The notes under the pieces were generated by a model. It was not told the DNA's origin and searched no databases. It was given only the letters and a program-made list of their open reading frames with translations. From positions 23,020,915 through 23,084,914 of the forward strand of contig NC_052395.1 in NCBI RefSeq assembly GCF_009389715.1: DNA of 64,000 bases, given 5' to 3'. Below, piece by piece: positions 1 to 18,002 of this stretch. The translations under genes and the position numbers were made by a program. How positions within the stretch are numbered: the first letter of the stretch is position 1; each line of letters begins with the position of its first letter. Source of the DNA: Phoenix dactylifera. Its lineage: Eukaryota; Streptophyta; Magnoliopsida; Arecales; Arecaceae.

Positions 1-1053
1 TATTTCTCATGGGTTCCATATTCCTCCCTCCTGCATAGGCCCCGTTCATCCGTGGATATGGCTCCTGTACTTCGTCAGCGATTGCATCTTCATCAGGGGG
101 CCAAGCGTCAAAAGCCATAACTCCACGGTGAAGTCTTCGGTCGAGTCCATCACGCCTGCGGTCCACATGAACCTGATTTCCGCAGGGTCGTTGCCCACGG
201 AATTCATTGGCCTCGTTGAAGACGCCGTCCCCAACCTGGACTCGCCGGTGGTCGAACGCCTCAGGCCGATTCCTCCGCGGACGCTGCCCCCCGCCGCCGT
301 CGTTAGCCGCTCCTCCGTCGGGAAAGCATCGCTCGAAGGATCCTCTGGCCCGTTCGCCCCCAACGGAACCATAGTCACCTGGATGCAGTCGCGGTCCACC
401 AAACGCCCCGTGGACCGCTTCCTCTTCTTCCTCGTCGGACGTCTCCGGAAGAACCTGTTGCCGACGTCGGTGGGGTGGATCCCGTGCCGGCACCGGTGGA
501 CCGTGAGGGAGATCCTCACGGGCTTGCAGACACTCCCGGTTGAGGTCGATGTGCATGCCTTGGAGGGTTTGTTGGATGTCACGGACGGCTCCTTCCAAGC
601 CGCGGACGGCCGCCCACAACGCCGGCATCCCACGATCATCATCACCGGGAGGAGCACTCGCCACACCGTCATCTGCCATCGAACCAGGGAAATCCTCGCT
701 CTGATACCAAATGATGCGGGGAAGCGTGGAGAAGAGATGATCCTCTGTTCTGCGGCTGAATCCACAACCAAACAGAGGGGAAACAGGGAGAAGTTGGGCT
801 CCAAACAGAGCTTGGGTGTTTTCTTTTTTTTTATTCTTGGGAAAGCAATGAAGAAGAGGGAGGCCTCCGCTCCTTTACATCTTTTATACTTCACCAATAA
901 CCCTAAATCCCTAATCAAACAGACTCTTAATTTGACTTAACTCAGACCCTAAGCAAGCTTAAATTGGAAATCAACCTAACAAACAGACTCTTAATTTGAC
1001 TTAACCAAACCAGAATTTTAAAACAATGTTGGGTTCATTCCGGTTCTGCATCA
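1..1053 (-). mobile_element. Gypsy-type LTR retroelement, 5' part (LTR, primer site, start of gag); runs off the left edge
   Basis: On the minus strand an LTR of about 342 bp occupies 712-1053. Its ends are the inverted six bases TGATGC/GCATCA. The adjoining primer-binding site at 698-709 reads TGGTATCAGAGC on the minus strand, the usual initiator-tRNA-Met match. A reading frame starts at 679 and runs left with a gag-like start (MADDGVASAPPGDDDRG) and a proline/arginine-rich continuation. The element entered the leader of another Gypsy element: GAAAG at 1054-1058 follows its edge, and the other copy of this locus has GAAAG at 35774-35778 with no element. It therefore inserted in unit A after the segmental duplication. 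A fossil, incomplete in this window. Confidence 0.7.
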
Positions 1054-1629
1054 GAAAGGGCTTTGTTTGTTTTTTTTTTCGTAAAGCCTCATGAAGGAGG
1101 TATGTAGTGTGGGCCAGATTAGGGAAGAAGAGAACGAGAGATGTGAGAGAGGGGGAGGACCCGGGGCTTTGGCAACAGGGGCCAAGCTTGGCCTGCTCTG
1201 ATACCAAAGTTGATACAGGACATCAAAGAGAGAAAGGAAGAGAGAAAAAGGAGAGAGGAGAAATTGGAAGAAGAAGAGAGGAGGAAGGAGGAGGAGGAAG
1301 AACCAGGCTTCTCACCTTGCTCTGCTTAGGGTTTCACACGCCAAAGCTTAAAGAAGGAGAATCAAATTTCATTCATCATAGCATAACCCTAAACAATGCA
1401 CAAATCCATATATATAGGGTCGCAAAATAATGTAAAAGACCCCTACAAAGAAAACAGTCCCATAGAAACCCTAAAATGACAATATGCAAACAAGACCAAT
1501 CGACATAAAATAAAATAACATAAAATCAACCCAAAATAAAATTAAATTGGCTGGACTGGCTAAACTGGCTCGACCTTATAGCGACCATAGACTCGAGTGA
1601 TGGCTGACCTAGCACTGGTGTCCGCACCA
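1054..1629 (-). mobile_element. Gypsy element (GGTTG family), unit A: leader and 5' LTR
   Basis: The 5' LTR is at 1211-1629 (419 bp; plus-strand edges TGATACAGG and GCACCA). A tRNA-Met-type primer site abuts it at about 1197-1208, and the leader continues left to 1054, where a younger Gypsy element interrupts it. GGTTG at 1630-1634 is the target duplication. The same LTR and duplication recur at 35928-36346/36347-36351 in unit B, where the partner duplication and the other LTR are also visible (19617-19621; 19622 onward). The rest of this copy lies left of the window. Fossil. Confidence 0.75.
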
Positions 1630-1634
1630 GGTTG

Positions 1635-3208
1635 AGCTTCATAGAGTTGTACAGATAAAAAATTGAATTTGATATTGTATATTAATTTGCGTACTATCAT
1701 AATTATAATTTTTGATTTAACATTGTTATAACATTCTTTACTTTGGTGTAAGGTAAGTTTATGCTCCCTCGAGAAAGCCATGACTGGGTGCTAAAGTTCC
1801 TCAACCGCAAATAGAAAGAATATAAGAGGAAGTTGAAGACAGACTATAAGGGCGAGGGTATAACAGAGGAGGAGGTTGCTTGTGTTTGTCCTTCTGATGT
1901 ATACCCTCATCGGTGGAGGGAGCTTATTCACTACTGATTTTTTGAGAGAGGATAGGTTGTCCTCACTACTGATGTATACCCTCATCGGTGGAGGGAGCTT
2001 ATTCAATACCGTATATTGTATTTATTATTAGTATAAATTACAAATACATATATTGAATATATTATATTGTTTACTTTTTTTGACAGACATATTCCGACAT
2101 TGGTAGAGCTGCACGAACATCTCAGGCAGTTCCTTATACATCAGGCTCTAAGAGTTATGCGAGGCGTAGAGATGAATTCATAAGTTTTTTTGAAACTCTT
2201 TGAAACTCTTCTATCATTTATTAATTCCTATAGCTTGCCAATGTACTTTTTATTGTAGATGGAAGAGTATGAGAGGGAGCCTAGTGAGGTGGAGTTCTAC
2301 CAGATGACTCGCACTCACCGAGATGGCAGCTTTGTCGGAAAGGAGTTAAGAGATATAGTTGTATATATTCATCTTTGATTTGTACAATAATTTTTTATTA
2401 GTTCATTTTATCAAACATTAATATGTGACTTTTTTTTCTAAAATATAGGACAGGGTTACATCCCTTATTTCAAAGCGTGTTGGAGTCATCATCATCCGGC
2501 AAGACCAGCAATGTCGAAGCTCAGGTGTTTGCCAAATTGATGGGCTCGGAGCGTTATGGTCGACTGAGGGGTTATGGCATTGAAGTTACCCCCACTCAAT
2601 TGTTTGCAGTGAACAGATATACCCAAAATGTCAGACAAAGTAGCAACACTACAGAGGTTTGTAGTCTGAAGGCAGCGATGGAGAAAATGAGGTAGAGCTA
2701 TTAGACAGAGATGGAGGAGATAAGGTAGAGCCATCAAACAGAGATACAATCTTTGAGGGCTCAGCTTGACCAGATTGCATCTATGTTGCATAGGTTTGTC
2801 CCTCTTCAGATAAATAACTATTCTATTTGAATATTTTACATAATTATCATATATTTTTGTATGAGCTTAATGATTTTCGTGCTCTTAACTTCTAAAGTTT
2901 CTATTTTTTTTGTAGGTTCATGATACTTTCTTTACTCGTAGAGATAATGATGATGGTAATACCATCGACCCCTAATAGCTCTTAGACTATTTATTTGCAA
3001 GTTTTTTATATATATTTTTTATATTTTTCGAAGCACATTGTAAATATAAATTGATAATATAAATGTAATCATATTTGACAATACAAAATTTTGAATGATC
3101 TGTTTAATTGTGACATATGTTTGTATACCGAACTAAACCCTCGATAGGGGGAGAAACAACTGTACTAGTAAATGTTTGTATTCCATCAGCCTGCCTTTCA
3201 AATCTAGA
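1635..3208 (+). mobile_element. CACTA (En/Spm) transposon relic, 3' part with Transposase_24-type ORF, unit A
   Basis: Exon-like blocks on the plus strand match the plant Ptta/En/Spm 'Transposase_24' domain. About 1751-1960 has HDWVLK, YKRKLKTDYKGEG, EEEV and RWREL. About 2087-2190 has YSDIGRAARTSQAVP and SGSKSYARRRDEF. About 2260-2360 has EVEFYQMTRTHRDGSFVG. About 2450-2695 has KTSNVEAQVFAKLMGSERY. Acceptor-like AGs precede several blocks. The gene is dead: a TAG sits in the first block between FLNRK and KEYKRK, and a stretch of about 65 bp (containing CCTCATCGGTGGAGGGAGC) is tandemly repeated at about 1896-2010. The 5' half of this copy is left of the window; the equivalent in unit B is at 18003-19621. 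No convincing 3' terminal inverted repeat was seen. Confidence 0.7.
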
Positions 3209-3213
3209 TGGCT

Positions 3214-4999
3214 TGTTGCCCAGAAGATAGCCCAAGAGGGGGGGGTGAATTGGGTTCTAATTAAAATTGGATTCTTTAAATTTTATCTAATGTGGTTAAT
3301 GAAAGCTTTCTTGATTTTAACCAAATGTAATTGAGTAATCTATAAGAAAGTAGTAAAGAAGTAAAGCAAGATAGATCACGGCATAAACACAAAATTTTTA
3401 TAGTGGTTCGAAGCCAACCCTTGCTCCTACGTCCACTCCCCAAGCTTTTCTTGGGAGTTCACTATAATCTCAAGATTACAGCCCGCTTGTTTTACAAACT
3501 CACAACCCAACTTGTTGTTTTCTCAGTATCATAACGAACCTAGTTGGTTTTTCCTGGCTCACCAACTAAAACCTCTCTATTTGTTTTTCTGGACTCACAA
3601 ATAATCCAGTTGGTTTTGTGGGCTCACCAACAAATCTTAACCTCTTGATTCAATTCCCTGATTGAATCAAGTAACAAATAAAAGAGAAACAATGTTTAAA
3701 GATTACAAGGTTCTAGATAAGCAGATAGAGCAAAATAAACAAAATGTAAAGAAAGAAGCCCTCAAACAGATTTTGCCAATGGAAGACTTTGATTCTCCTT
3801 TACTGGATCCTTTCTTGAATGCGCTGATAGTTGAGGATCACATCAATAAGCATTTAATGTGAGGAGTGCTCTGAAATCGATTGGGATGCAATGACTCCTC
3901 GTTTCGCTTTGAATGGCTCTAACTCTTCTTCGGTGGTTGATAGACTTGAATGCTTTCAATGGATTTTCTCTCCTTTTCTTTTGATACTTATGAACCACCT
4001 TTTATAACTTATCTCCTCGAAAACTAGCCGTTAGAGAGGAGAAAAGAGCCATTCTGACAAAACTGCGCGTTCTGACAAAGTATCCGTTGGGATCGGAGTT
4101 GACTCGCCCATCTTAGAGTTGGCTCAGCTGAAACAGGAGACACCTCGTGAAAGTCTAGAGTCGACTTGAATTCGGGTTCTTACAAATAGGCTCTCTGTCG
4201 ATCTTGTAAGAGACAGCTCGAAGGAATCGGGAGTCGACTCACCCATGGCATCTTTAAATGTGAACTACTAGCTATCTTCCAGGAGACGACTCGGGCAATT
4301 CCAGAGTCGGCTCGCATTCTGGTCTGTAGAAAAATGCTTTTGGCCATTTTCTGTAGGAGTCGGCTTGTAAACAGTTCGTGTCGACTCGGCCACTATTCCG
4401 AAGAAATTACTTTGCAGCTTCAATTTGCGGAAGACGGCTTGTAAATTCTTGGAGTTGACTCGCATACTGTAGCTTGAAAACTTATTCTCTATAAGAGTCG
4501 GCTCGTGAACAGTTGGAGTCGACTCAAGCATTGTGCCTTGAAAACTTGCTCTGGCTTTTCTGTAAGAGTCGACTCGCGAACAGTTGGAGTCGACTCGAGC
4601 ACTGTACCTTAAAAATCACTTCTCTATCTTTCCTGTAAGAGTCGACTCGTGAACAATTGGAGTCGACTCGCGCTCTGCACTTGAAAAAATTGCTCTGTCT
4701 TTATTGTAAGAGTCGACTCACCTTATCTAGAAGTCAGCTTGAGGAAGTGCCAGACAGTAACCATATGCCAGAGTCGACTTGAGAAATCTGGAAGTCGACT
4801 CGAGTGCAAGGCAAATACTTTAATGGTTCCAAACATGAGTAAAACTTAACTTAAATTCTTTGAACCATTTTCTAAGACATTCTTTCAAATTTAAAAGTAT
4901 TTTACCTGAAACACTCATTTGAGTTCATTAGTACAATATGAAATATACTCAAGTATTTTGGGCTCATCAAAATCAAATAGAGGATCAACAATTACTCAG
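3214..4999 (-). mobile_element. Copia (SIRE/Maximus-like) solo LTR, unit A
   Basis: A sequence of about 1.79 kb starts with TGTTGCCCAG on the plus strand, directly after TGGCT (3209-3213), and contains no internal coding region. The unit B copy (37916-39709) is flanked on both sides by TGGCT, which proves a solo LTR. The right edge in unit A is less clear. The inner half (about 4140-4810) is an array of the ten-base palindrome GAGTCGACTC and variants. Because both copies sit at the same site, it predates the duplication. Confidence 0.8.
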
Positions 5000-6089
5000 G
5001 CTGGTTGTTTTTGTAGTTTTGGAATTATATATCGACTTCACAAATTACATATAGATAGTTTAATATGCTTGATGTGTAAACAAGGTAATCAAAAATACCT
5101 TATTACATATGATGAGACAGTAATTGTACAATATATTCTTTTCCTTTCCCTATGTTAACGAGATATTTACATCAAAAAGAAAAAGTTTAACCAGATATTG
5201 GCCTTCATTGTTCCTAAAGAGTTCTATATACATTTCAAATCATAAGTTCGAAGGGGCATCTTTCAAAGTCATGATTATTACATATTTTGCTATTTTTCAG
5301 GGGGCAAGGCATGAAAAGCTAACTCAGAAACTTAGAACTTCTACTTCAAAAGGAAGTTATTGAAATGGCCTAGCCGCCAAATAGATATCCACTTGCTATG
5401 AAAATAATTGCATTTTAATTTCTGCATGACAGCAATTTGTTACATTAATCTCATCATATAAGCTTGTCTTTCAAAGTATAGGAAAGGAAGCATCAGTGAT
5501 TTGGCATAAAGTTTTAACTTCTTTGACTTTTTGTAAAACAACAAGCCACAAGACAGCCCATGAAAGTTTTACGTTGATAGCTGGCTTTTAAAGGGAGACT
5601 CAATGTTTGTACATTATTTATAGTAAAAATTTAAATGCCACAAAAGATACTTGGTAAAATGCGCTGCCAATTTGCAATAAGGCATTGGGTGAAATATCTT
5701 GTGACCAGCACCTATGTTATCCATGTCTAAAATATCTTTTGAGCCGAGTTAGGGCTCTTGCACACCCGCACAAACTCCTAGCCACGTAAGTTCTAGATGT
5801 AGCACTGAATACTAACTGTGCTGAGGGAATCTTGCAAAATGCAACATTAAGCATTAACCACAATACATGTTGGGCATATCCCCTTGCTACCTACCCGTTA
5901 AGAAAATGAACCATTCAATTAACTAGCCAGCGAAAATCCAAAGTTCATGGTCTTTAGTGTTATCCATCTCGTGAAACTTGTCTTCAATCAAAACGATTTA
6001 ATAAACATGAAATCCTAAAATTTTTGTTTGTTAACACAAACAAAAATAAGTCCTAGATGTTAAATAATAACCATGGTGCATTGGAACTC
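5000..6089. other. Intergenic, no gene seen
   Basis: AT-rich sequence, nearly identical to 39715-40800 in unit B. Short open frames here (for example 4919-5363) have no recognisable domain, do not show coding-like conservation, and partly overlap the LTR edge. I see no RNA gene. Confidence 0.6.
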
Positions 6090-6345
6090 TATGTGGTGAA
6101 AATTTTCTTAGCAGCTCCAATGTTCCTGAGCATCACTTTAGCCAAAGATGAAATCTCTTCCTGGCTGTTAACATTCACAGTCTCCCCAAACCAGGCAACA
6201 ATCTGAATCAACCAAGCTTGCAACAAGCGCTTCTCGTTGTCAGAAAAGTTTACAGCTTCTGGAATTCGGACAGGATCTCATGAGCGTTCGATTCCGCTGC
6301 AGCCAATGGCAACGCATAGAGACGCGACAAAGACGGAATGAAGCA
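6090..6345 (-). pseudogene. Fragment of an unidentified protein gene, 3' end, unit A
   Basis: On the minus strand a frame ending in TAG at 6090-6092 encodes about 54 residues, including SDNEKRLLQAWLIQIVAW, NVNSQEEISSLAKVML and RNIGAAKKIFTT. Just upstream, in another frame, lies LPLAAAESNAHEILSEF, so the fragment carries a frame break. It looks like the C-terminal exon of a helical protein, but I do not recognise the family. The unit B equivalent is split by the hAT element (40801-44420). A diverged relative with the same ending (NSQEEI...AKKIFAT) is at 52332-52430. The repeated presence beside CRK genes suggests it was carried along in older local duplications. Confidence 0.45.
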
Positions 6346-7424
6346 CATCAAGTTATTCAGATTTCAGACTACCAATGTATCAATTTAGAGGTGTTACTAG
6401 AAAAGATAATTATTTAACAAAGCAAGAGAAATCCTAAAAAAAATTGGGATCAAGAATGTATGACCACCCACGGGATCCTAAGAAATTGATCAGGTACAAA
6501 GTGAAAGAAAAAAAGGGGAATTTTTTTCTCTTTTCTTTATAAAAAAAAAAGAAGAAGCAAGAAGCAGTTGGATCAACAAGAGATCGGAGGGACGAGGTGA
6601 GTTTGTCCTCTGGAGATTTAACGGAACCTTCTATGTTGGTTCCCGTCTGGTCCCCTGTGGCATCTGCTTTAAGATTCTTATACTAGCTGATATGGTGTCA
6701 TATTAAACGGCTACACGATGCTTTCTACAGAGTCCACGGAGTACTTTTGTCCCTCTTTTCCGCAAGTTGAATGGAATCCAGTTGTTCATAGATAGTTTTT
6801 CAAGCCCACCTATGTTGACCAACAACCTTTCCTCAGGTCTAACAGACCACTCCTTTCATTTTCTTCCACAAGATGGCGTGTTTTGTACCCAAAAAAAAGA
6901 GTGCGTGTTTGTATTTGCTATTTATTTAGCATGGAAGTTGACCGGGACAAACGTGAGATTTAGGTTGCAAATTTTACAAACATGAGAACACCTGCCGATC
7001 TTATGGTGGGCATTCCAGGACCCTCTGGATTGTTTCTGGTTTGAGTAGGCAAAATCATGAATGCCGAGATACAAATGCAATTTGGCAAGGCCATAGCATC
7101 TGGTCTTTAACACCTATTGATCGAATCCATGTAGCCATGCCACTGGACTGAACCCTAATTGGCCATAATCTAACTGGTCATATTGGGCCAACGCTGCCTC
7201 ACAGTCGCATCCTCGTAGGCATGGTAAATCGCAAAATACAACGACGACCAAGTCGACCGCTGCTGCTCTTGGTCGTTTCTCGTTCCCAAGGCATTTCCAG
7301 CTTCCTCCGAACGCGTCGCCTCACAGTTCCCTCTAGCTCGCACCCTGTTTCCACAGCCAGCCATACTTAACAACTTTGCTCTGTCGTGCTCAGAAGCACT
7401 GTGTTCCCGCTGTAACCGCAGTCC
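6346..7424 (+). promoter_or_regulatory. Upstream region of CRK-A with W-box-like motifs
   Basis: No gene is seen in this stretch, which is well conserved at 44421-45489 upstream of CRK-B. It holds TTGACC (W-box core, the WRKY binding motif) at 6815-6820 and 6938-6943. Unit B has TTGACC at 44874-44879 and 45321-45326. CRK genes are often WRKY-controlled, so the motifs fit, but six bases recur by chance. No clear TATA box stands close to the start codon. Confidence 0.3.
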
Positions 7425-11604
<4,180 letters not shown>

Positions 11605-13353
11605 ATGTATGAAGGTAAGCAGAAGAAGGTTGATGAATATCTTGAACAATTATGGTCTTTCTTCAAAATAATAAAGATTTTTAATCATGAATGTAACACC
11701 TGCATTTTTTATCAGACCCTCAGAAACGCTGGAAATCCAGTGTGTGTGCCTCATGTCTGCCCATTCTCTTACAAGACAATCTATTACTTGATTTCCTTTA
11801 TTACCATGTTTACTTATCTTCCAGAATTTAAACAAAGTTCAAGAAAATGATGTATAGAGAATTAGGACATACACCTAACCTCAAGCAAAACTACCAAAGA
11901 ATGGTAGTGGATACACAATTGCAAATCCAAATAGACAAGAGAAGGAAAGTGCATAAAAGCAAAGATGATCTTTGCTCTAATTTGGTTGGGCAATTAAAAG
12001 TATGAACTACAGCAACCTAAGAGCCGAGGAAAGAGACCAGAGGAAAATGTCTTTTGTCCTGATAGAACTGGTATTATTACTAATCACTTGGCATGATAAG
12101 AGGACTTGAAGAAACTCTGAATCTGATCACTCTGTTTTAGAAGAACTAACAATCCCTCATAATTTTATAGCATTTTGTCACCTTGTTAGCACCAAAAAAT
12201 AAAGGTACCAAGACAAATTTTACTACCACATAATAAAAATCTTAAAGTTAGTAAATTTAAGAAACTGTAATCTAATGGAAAAAATTATAAACATCAAAAG
12301 CAATCAGTCATATTGGCCTAGTCAACAATCAAGTTATGAAGTCAAAGGAGTACTCTGTAACGTGTACAAGGAAGCAAGCACATTATTTTTGCAAGAAGTT
12401 TATGATTTTGTTCTGTATTCCGATGATTCCAATATGACAAGCTCATCCTTTGACACCATGTCTCTAGGTATGTCATGCTTTAAACCGTAGTTGCCAAAAC
12501 TGGGAGCAGATGCAGAAATGGATACAAGGAAAGGAACTTTAAAAAAATTGAAGGAAATACTTAGGAAGTGAGTACCCATTCGAGTTTCTGGGGAATTACC
12601 CAATATGCATATTTGCAGCAATCGGAAGCTAGTGGCTACATGTAGACGTGAATTCACCAGCTTCTTCCTCAATTGAATGGTCATCCAATGCACTCATTCC
12701 AGTTCCACCGGTAATGGGGGTATTTATTCTATCTCAACATTCTCATATAAGCATGGCTAATCTAGAAGTGCACAACATATATTATCAGATGAAATGCAGC
12801 AGATAAAGCAACCTCCTAAAGTAAATAAGATGAAATATTGTTTCATCAACATTACTGTAACGGCTGTGCATCCTCAGACTGGTAATCAAGTTTCAGCAAA
12901 TGTGAATATAAGAACTAACCTTTTATGTTATTATTCCAATACTAATTAAGAGGTCTTCTGCTCTAGTCATGAGCATATTGGTAGTCGCACTGCCTGAATT
13001 TTCCAAATAACAAAAATGGGTGCCTCCATTCCCCTGTTAATCATCATCACTGTATTAAATTTTTGACCCACTCTTAAAATATCGGAGTCGCTAAGTCTTT
13101 TATCTGACTTCTTCCAAGGATTAGAAAGGCTGTCACATCATTGGTTGTACCCTGTAAGATACAAAAATCATCAGTAAAAGCAAAGTATTGCAGTTCTAGC
13201 AACATTTAAAATTTAATATTCATGACTTGTTGGGTTCAAAGGCAATGTTGCTAATGCTTCTTTCTTTTCAAGTTCTTTCAACTACTTTATGCTTTCTTCC
13301 ATCATTACCACGGTTTATGGCCATGTGACCATTGCAGAACTTTTCTATTGCAG
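11605..13353. other. Intergenic downstream of CRK-A; no gene seen
   Basis: AT-rich sequence shared with 49652-51488. Short frames are present but none has a recognisable domain. A stretch at about 12793-12993 corresponds to the open 67-codon frame at 50930-51133 in unit B, but here a TAA replaces a CAA codon and closes the frame. Confidence 0.5.
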
Positions 13354-13600
13354 ATGCCAAGGCATAAACTGCTAGACCACCAACGGAACTTCCAAGATAA
13401 CCTCGATCCTTTGCTCTCCTCCTATCCTTCAACAAAACCTAGGTGAAATCCTGGACTGGGTCTATGGCCTTGCTCTCTGTCGAGGCAGTATCGGCCTCCT
13501 AGCGTGTTCAACGTGCCTCAAAACCACATCTCAGGATCCCACATGGAAAAGGTCGCGTTTGATGATCACCACCTGTACTACATGATCACAATTTTATTAC
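13354..13600 (+). pseudogene. DUF26 domain relic, unit A
   Basis: Plus-strand sequence after an acceptor-like TTGCAG reads NFQDNLDPLLSSYPST, then in a shifted frame VYGLALCRGSIGLLACSTCL. That gives the DUF26 signature C-X8-C-X2-C preceded by the family's usual GLALC context. Frames change inside and no signal peptide, membrane helix or kinase follows in phase, so it is a relic of a further CRK or CRK-like secreted gene between CRK-A and CRK-C. The unit B copy (51489-51760) keeps slightly more of the domain. Confidence 0.6.
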
Positions 13601-14146
13601 AAAAATTGGATGATCCCAAATATGTTCGCAAGTGAGGCTGCAGTCAAGCAAAACGATTAGATCAGGAACTGGGAAAGATAATAATTGTGATTTCTTAATA
13701 AGCAGTAATTGTTTATGTGTTTCTATTTTGTCAAAAGTCCTTCTACCGAAAGCAACAAAGAACTCATCTGGGCAACCCCAGCCATTTGTAAGTTTGAATA
13801 TATGCATGAGAGCACAGTGATGGTCGGTTGGCACCTTAAAGTAATTACAAACCCAGCAAATTTCCTGCCCAGAGTATGCTTCACCCATGTTTTAGATTCC
13901 ATTACACGCATACGCATTTCTGGAACATAGGATTCTGGTTGTAGGGGAGGCCAAGCAACAGAAAAAATAAAATAAAATAAAATAAAGAAATCCGGGTCAA
14001 CAGTGTGAAGGAGGAGAACAATAAATCCAAATTTCAAGAAAATCAAGAATCCAGGAAAGAGGGGAAGGTGAAGAAAAAAAGCAGAAGAACAATATAAGAG
14101 AAGAAGCAACGGTTGGATCAAGAAGAGGTCAGAGAGACAAGGTCAG

Positions 14147-14341
14147 ATGTTTCGCGTACCGTCGCCATCGAGCGTAGGACGCCGGAGATCTTCGATTCTA
14201 AAGAGTTCGAAGGAAGGGAGAATGTTGAGCTCAATCGTTCGAAGTCACGGTAGGTTTATCTCTTCCTCCACCGACGGTGGGATGTGGGAGAGAGAGAGAC
14301 CGCGGCGGTATAGTGCACACACTCGATATTTTGAAATTTAG
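14147..14341 (+). other. Short conserved open frame or exon-like segment, unit A
   Basis: An open frame (MFRVPSPSSVGRRRSS...) with arginine/serine-rich, transit-peptide-like composition, followed by a donor-like GGTAGGT. It is nearly the same at 52973-53116, where ATA replaces the ATG. GC content is higher than the surroundings. On the opposite strand a start codon in strong context (CGATGGCGACGG) opens only a short frame. It could be the 5' exon of a lost gene; I cannot name it. Confidence 0.2.
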
Positions 14342-14402
14342 GATGCACCGAAAATGCCCCAACCAAGGATGCAATTTACAAGTTTAGTTCAAGAACATAA
14401 AG

Positions 14403-14406
<4 letters not shown>

Positions 14407-14471
<65 letters not shown>
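14407..14471. repeat. Compound (GT)n-(GA)n microsatellite
   Basis: About 19 GT units followed by about 14 GA units. The unit B equivalent (about 53261-53292) keeps mainly the GA part. Confidence 0.9.
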
Positions 14472-15374
14472 GCATGAAATTTTGGGTTCATTCTAAATTA
14501 TCCTCCAGAAAGATATAATAATATATCCAAAACATTAGTTGTTTCTTAAGAATGCTGGGAGTTGAAAATTATGAAAAGATACCCTACTCCCTACATATGA
14601 AAATTATGCAGACAATAAGTGACTATAAATAAACAGGTTCTGCATTTTGTATACATACACATACTAATACACACATATAATGCACATTAAAAATAAATTA
14701 ATAAAAATTCAAAAAATTTGATGATAAGAAAGATAAAGCTGTTCAAACTTGGTTCGAGTTGGACTGGGCCTAACTTCAGCTGTTCAAGATCGGCTTGCAT
14801 ATGCTCTGAGCCCTGCTTTTGTTGAAATGAGTTAAGTTTTCCTATTGTTTTTGTAAATAACACATGTCCAAATTTGACTCATTTATAAGTCAAGCTCCAA
14901 ATTTTGTTGGAGCTCAGCTCACTTTCTAACTAAGCTAGGTCTGGACTAAGGAAAAAAGATAATCAACATAAACTCAATATGAGCCATTGCATTAGACCAG
15001 TCAAAAGTAATATATATGAGACACTAATATTAATGGCCTAAGAGAAGGTGTTTCCGATGCCCAATAATTCGTCTTCCAGGAGGAAAGGGAGAAAAACAAA
15101 AAAGGGAGGAAACAACAATGTAAAAAGAAAAAATGGCACAGCCAAATATTGATAATAAGGGAAAACAAGATACTCAACAGGAGCCATATATATATATATT
15201 CCTGTAAGCTTTTTATTCCATTGTTCAGATCATCCTCGGACTATTGCTTCATGCTGTAGGGAAAGAAAAGAAACTCAACTTGCAATTCATACATTCGATC
15301 TATCATCAGCCTCGTTGGAAAAGCTTGTCCTTGTTCTCATCAATGATCAAATATCCAAATATCCATGGAGTTTT

Positions 15375-18002
<2,628 letters not shown>

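Noticed and set aside
128-940. 270-codon plus-strand frame at the left edge
   Set aside because: Antisense to the Gypsy gag start, which has its primer site and LTR in the proper order on the minus strand.
4140-4810. Regularly recurring short repeats resembling a CRISPR array
   Set aside because: A plant nuclear LTR; spacing and 'spacers' are irregular, repeats are 10-bp palindromes with many variants, and no cas genes are present.
14147-14341. A mitochondrial-protein first exon
   Set aside because: Composition and a donor-like site suggest it, but the start codon is not conserved in unit B and no downstream exon was recognised. Kept only as a low-confidence feature.
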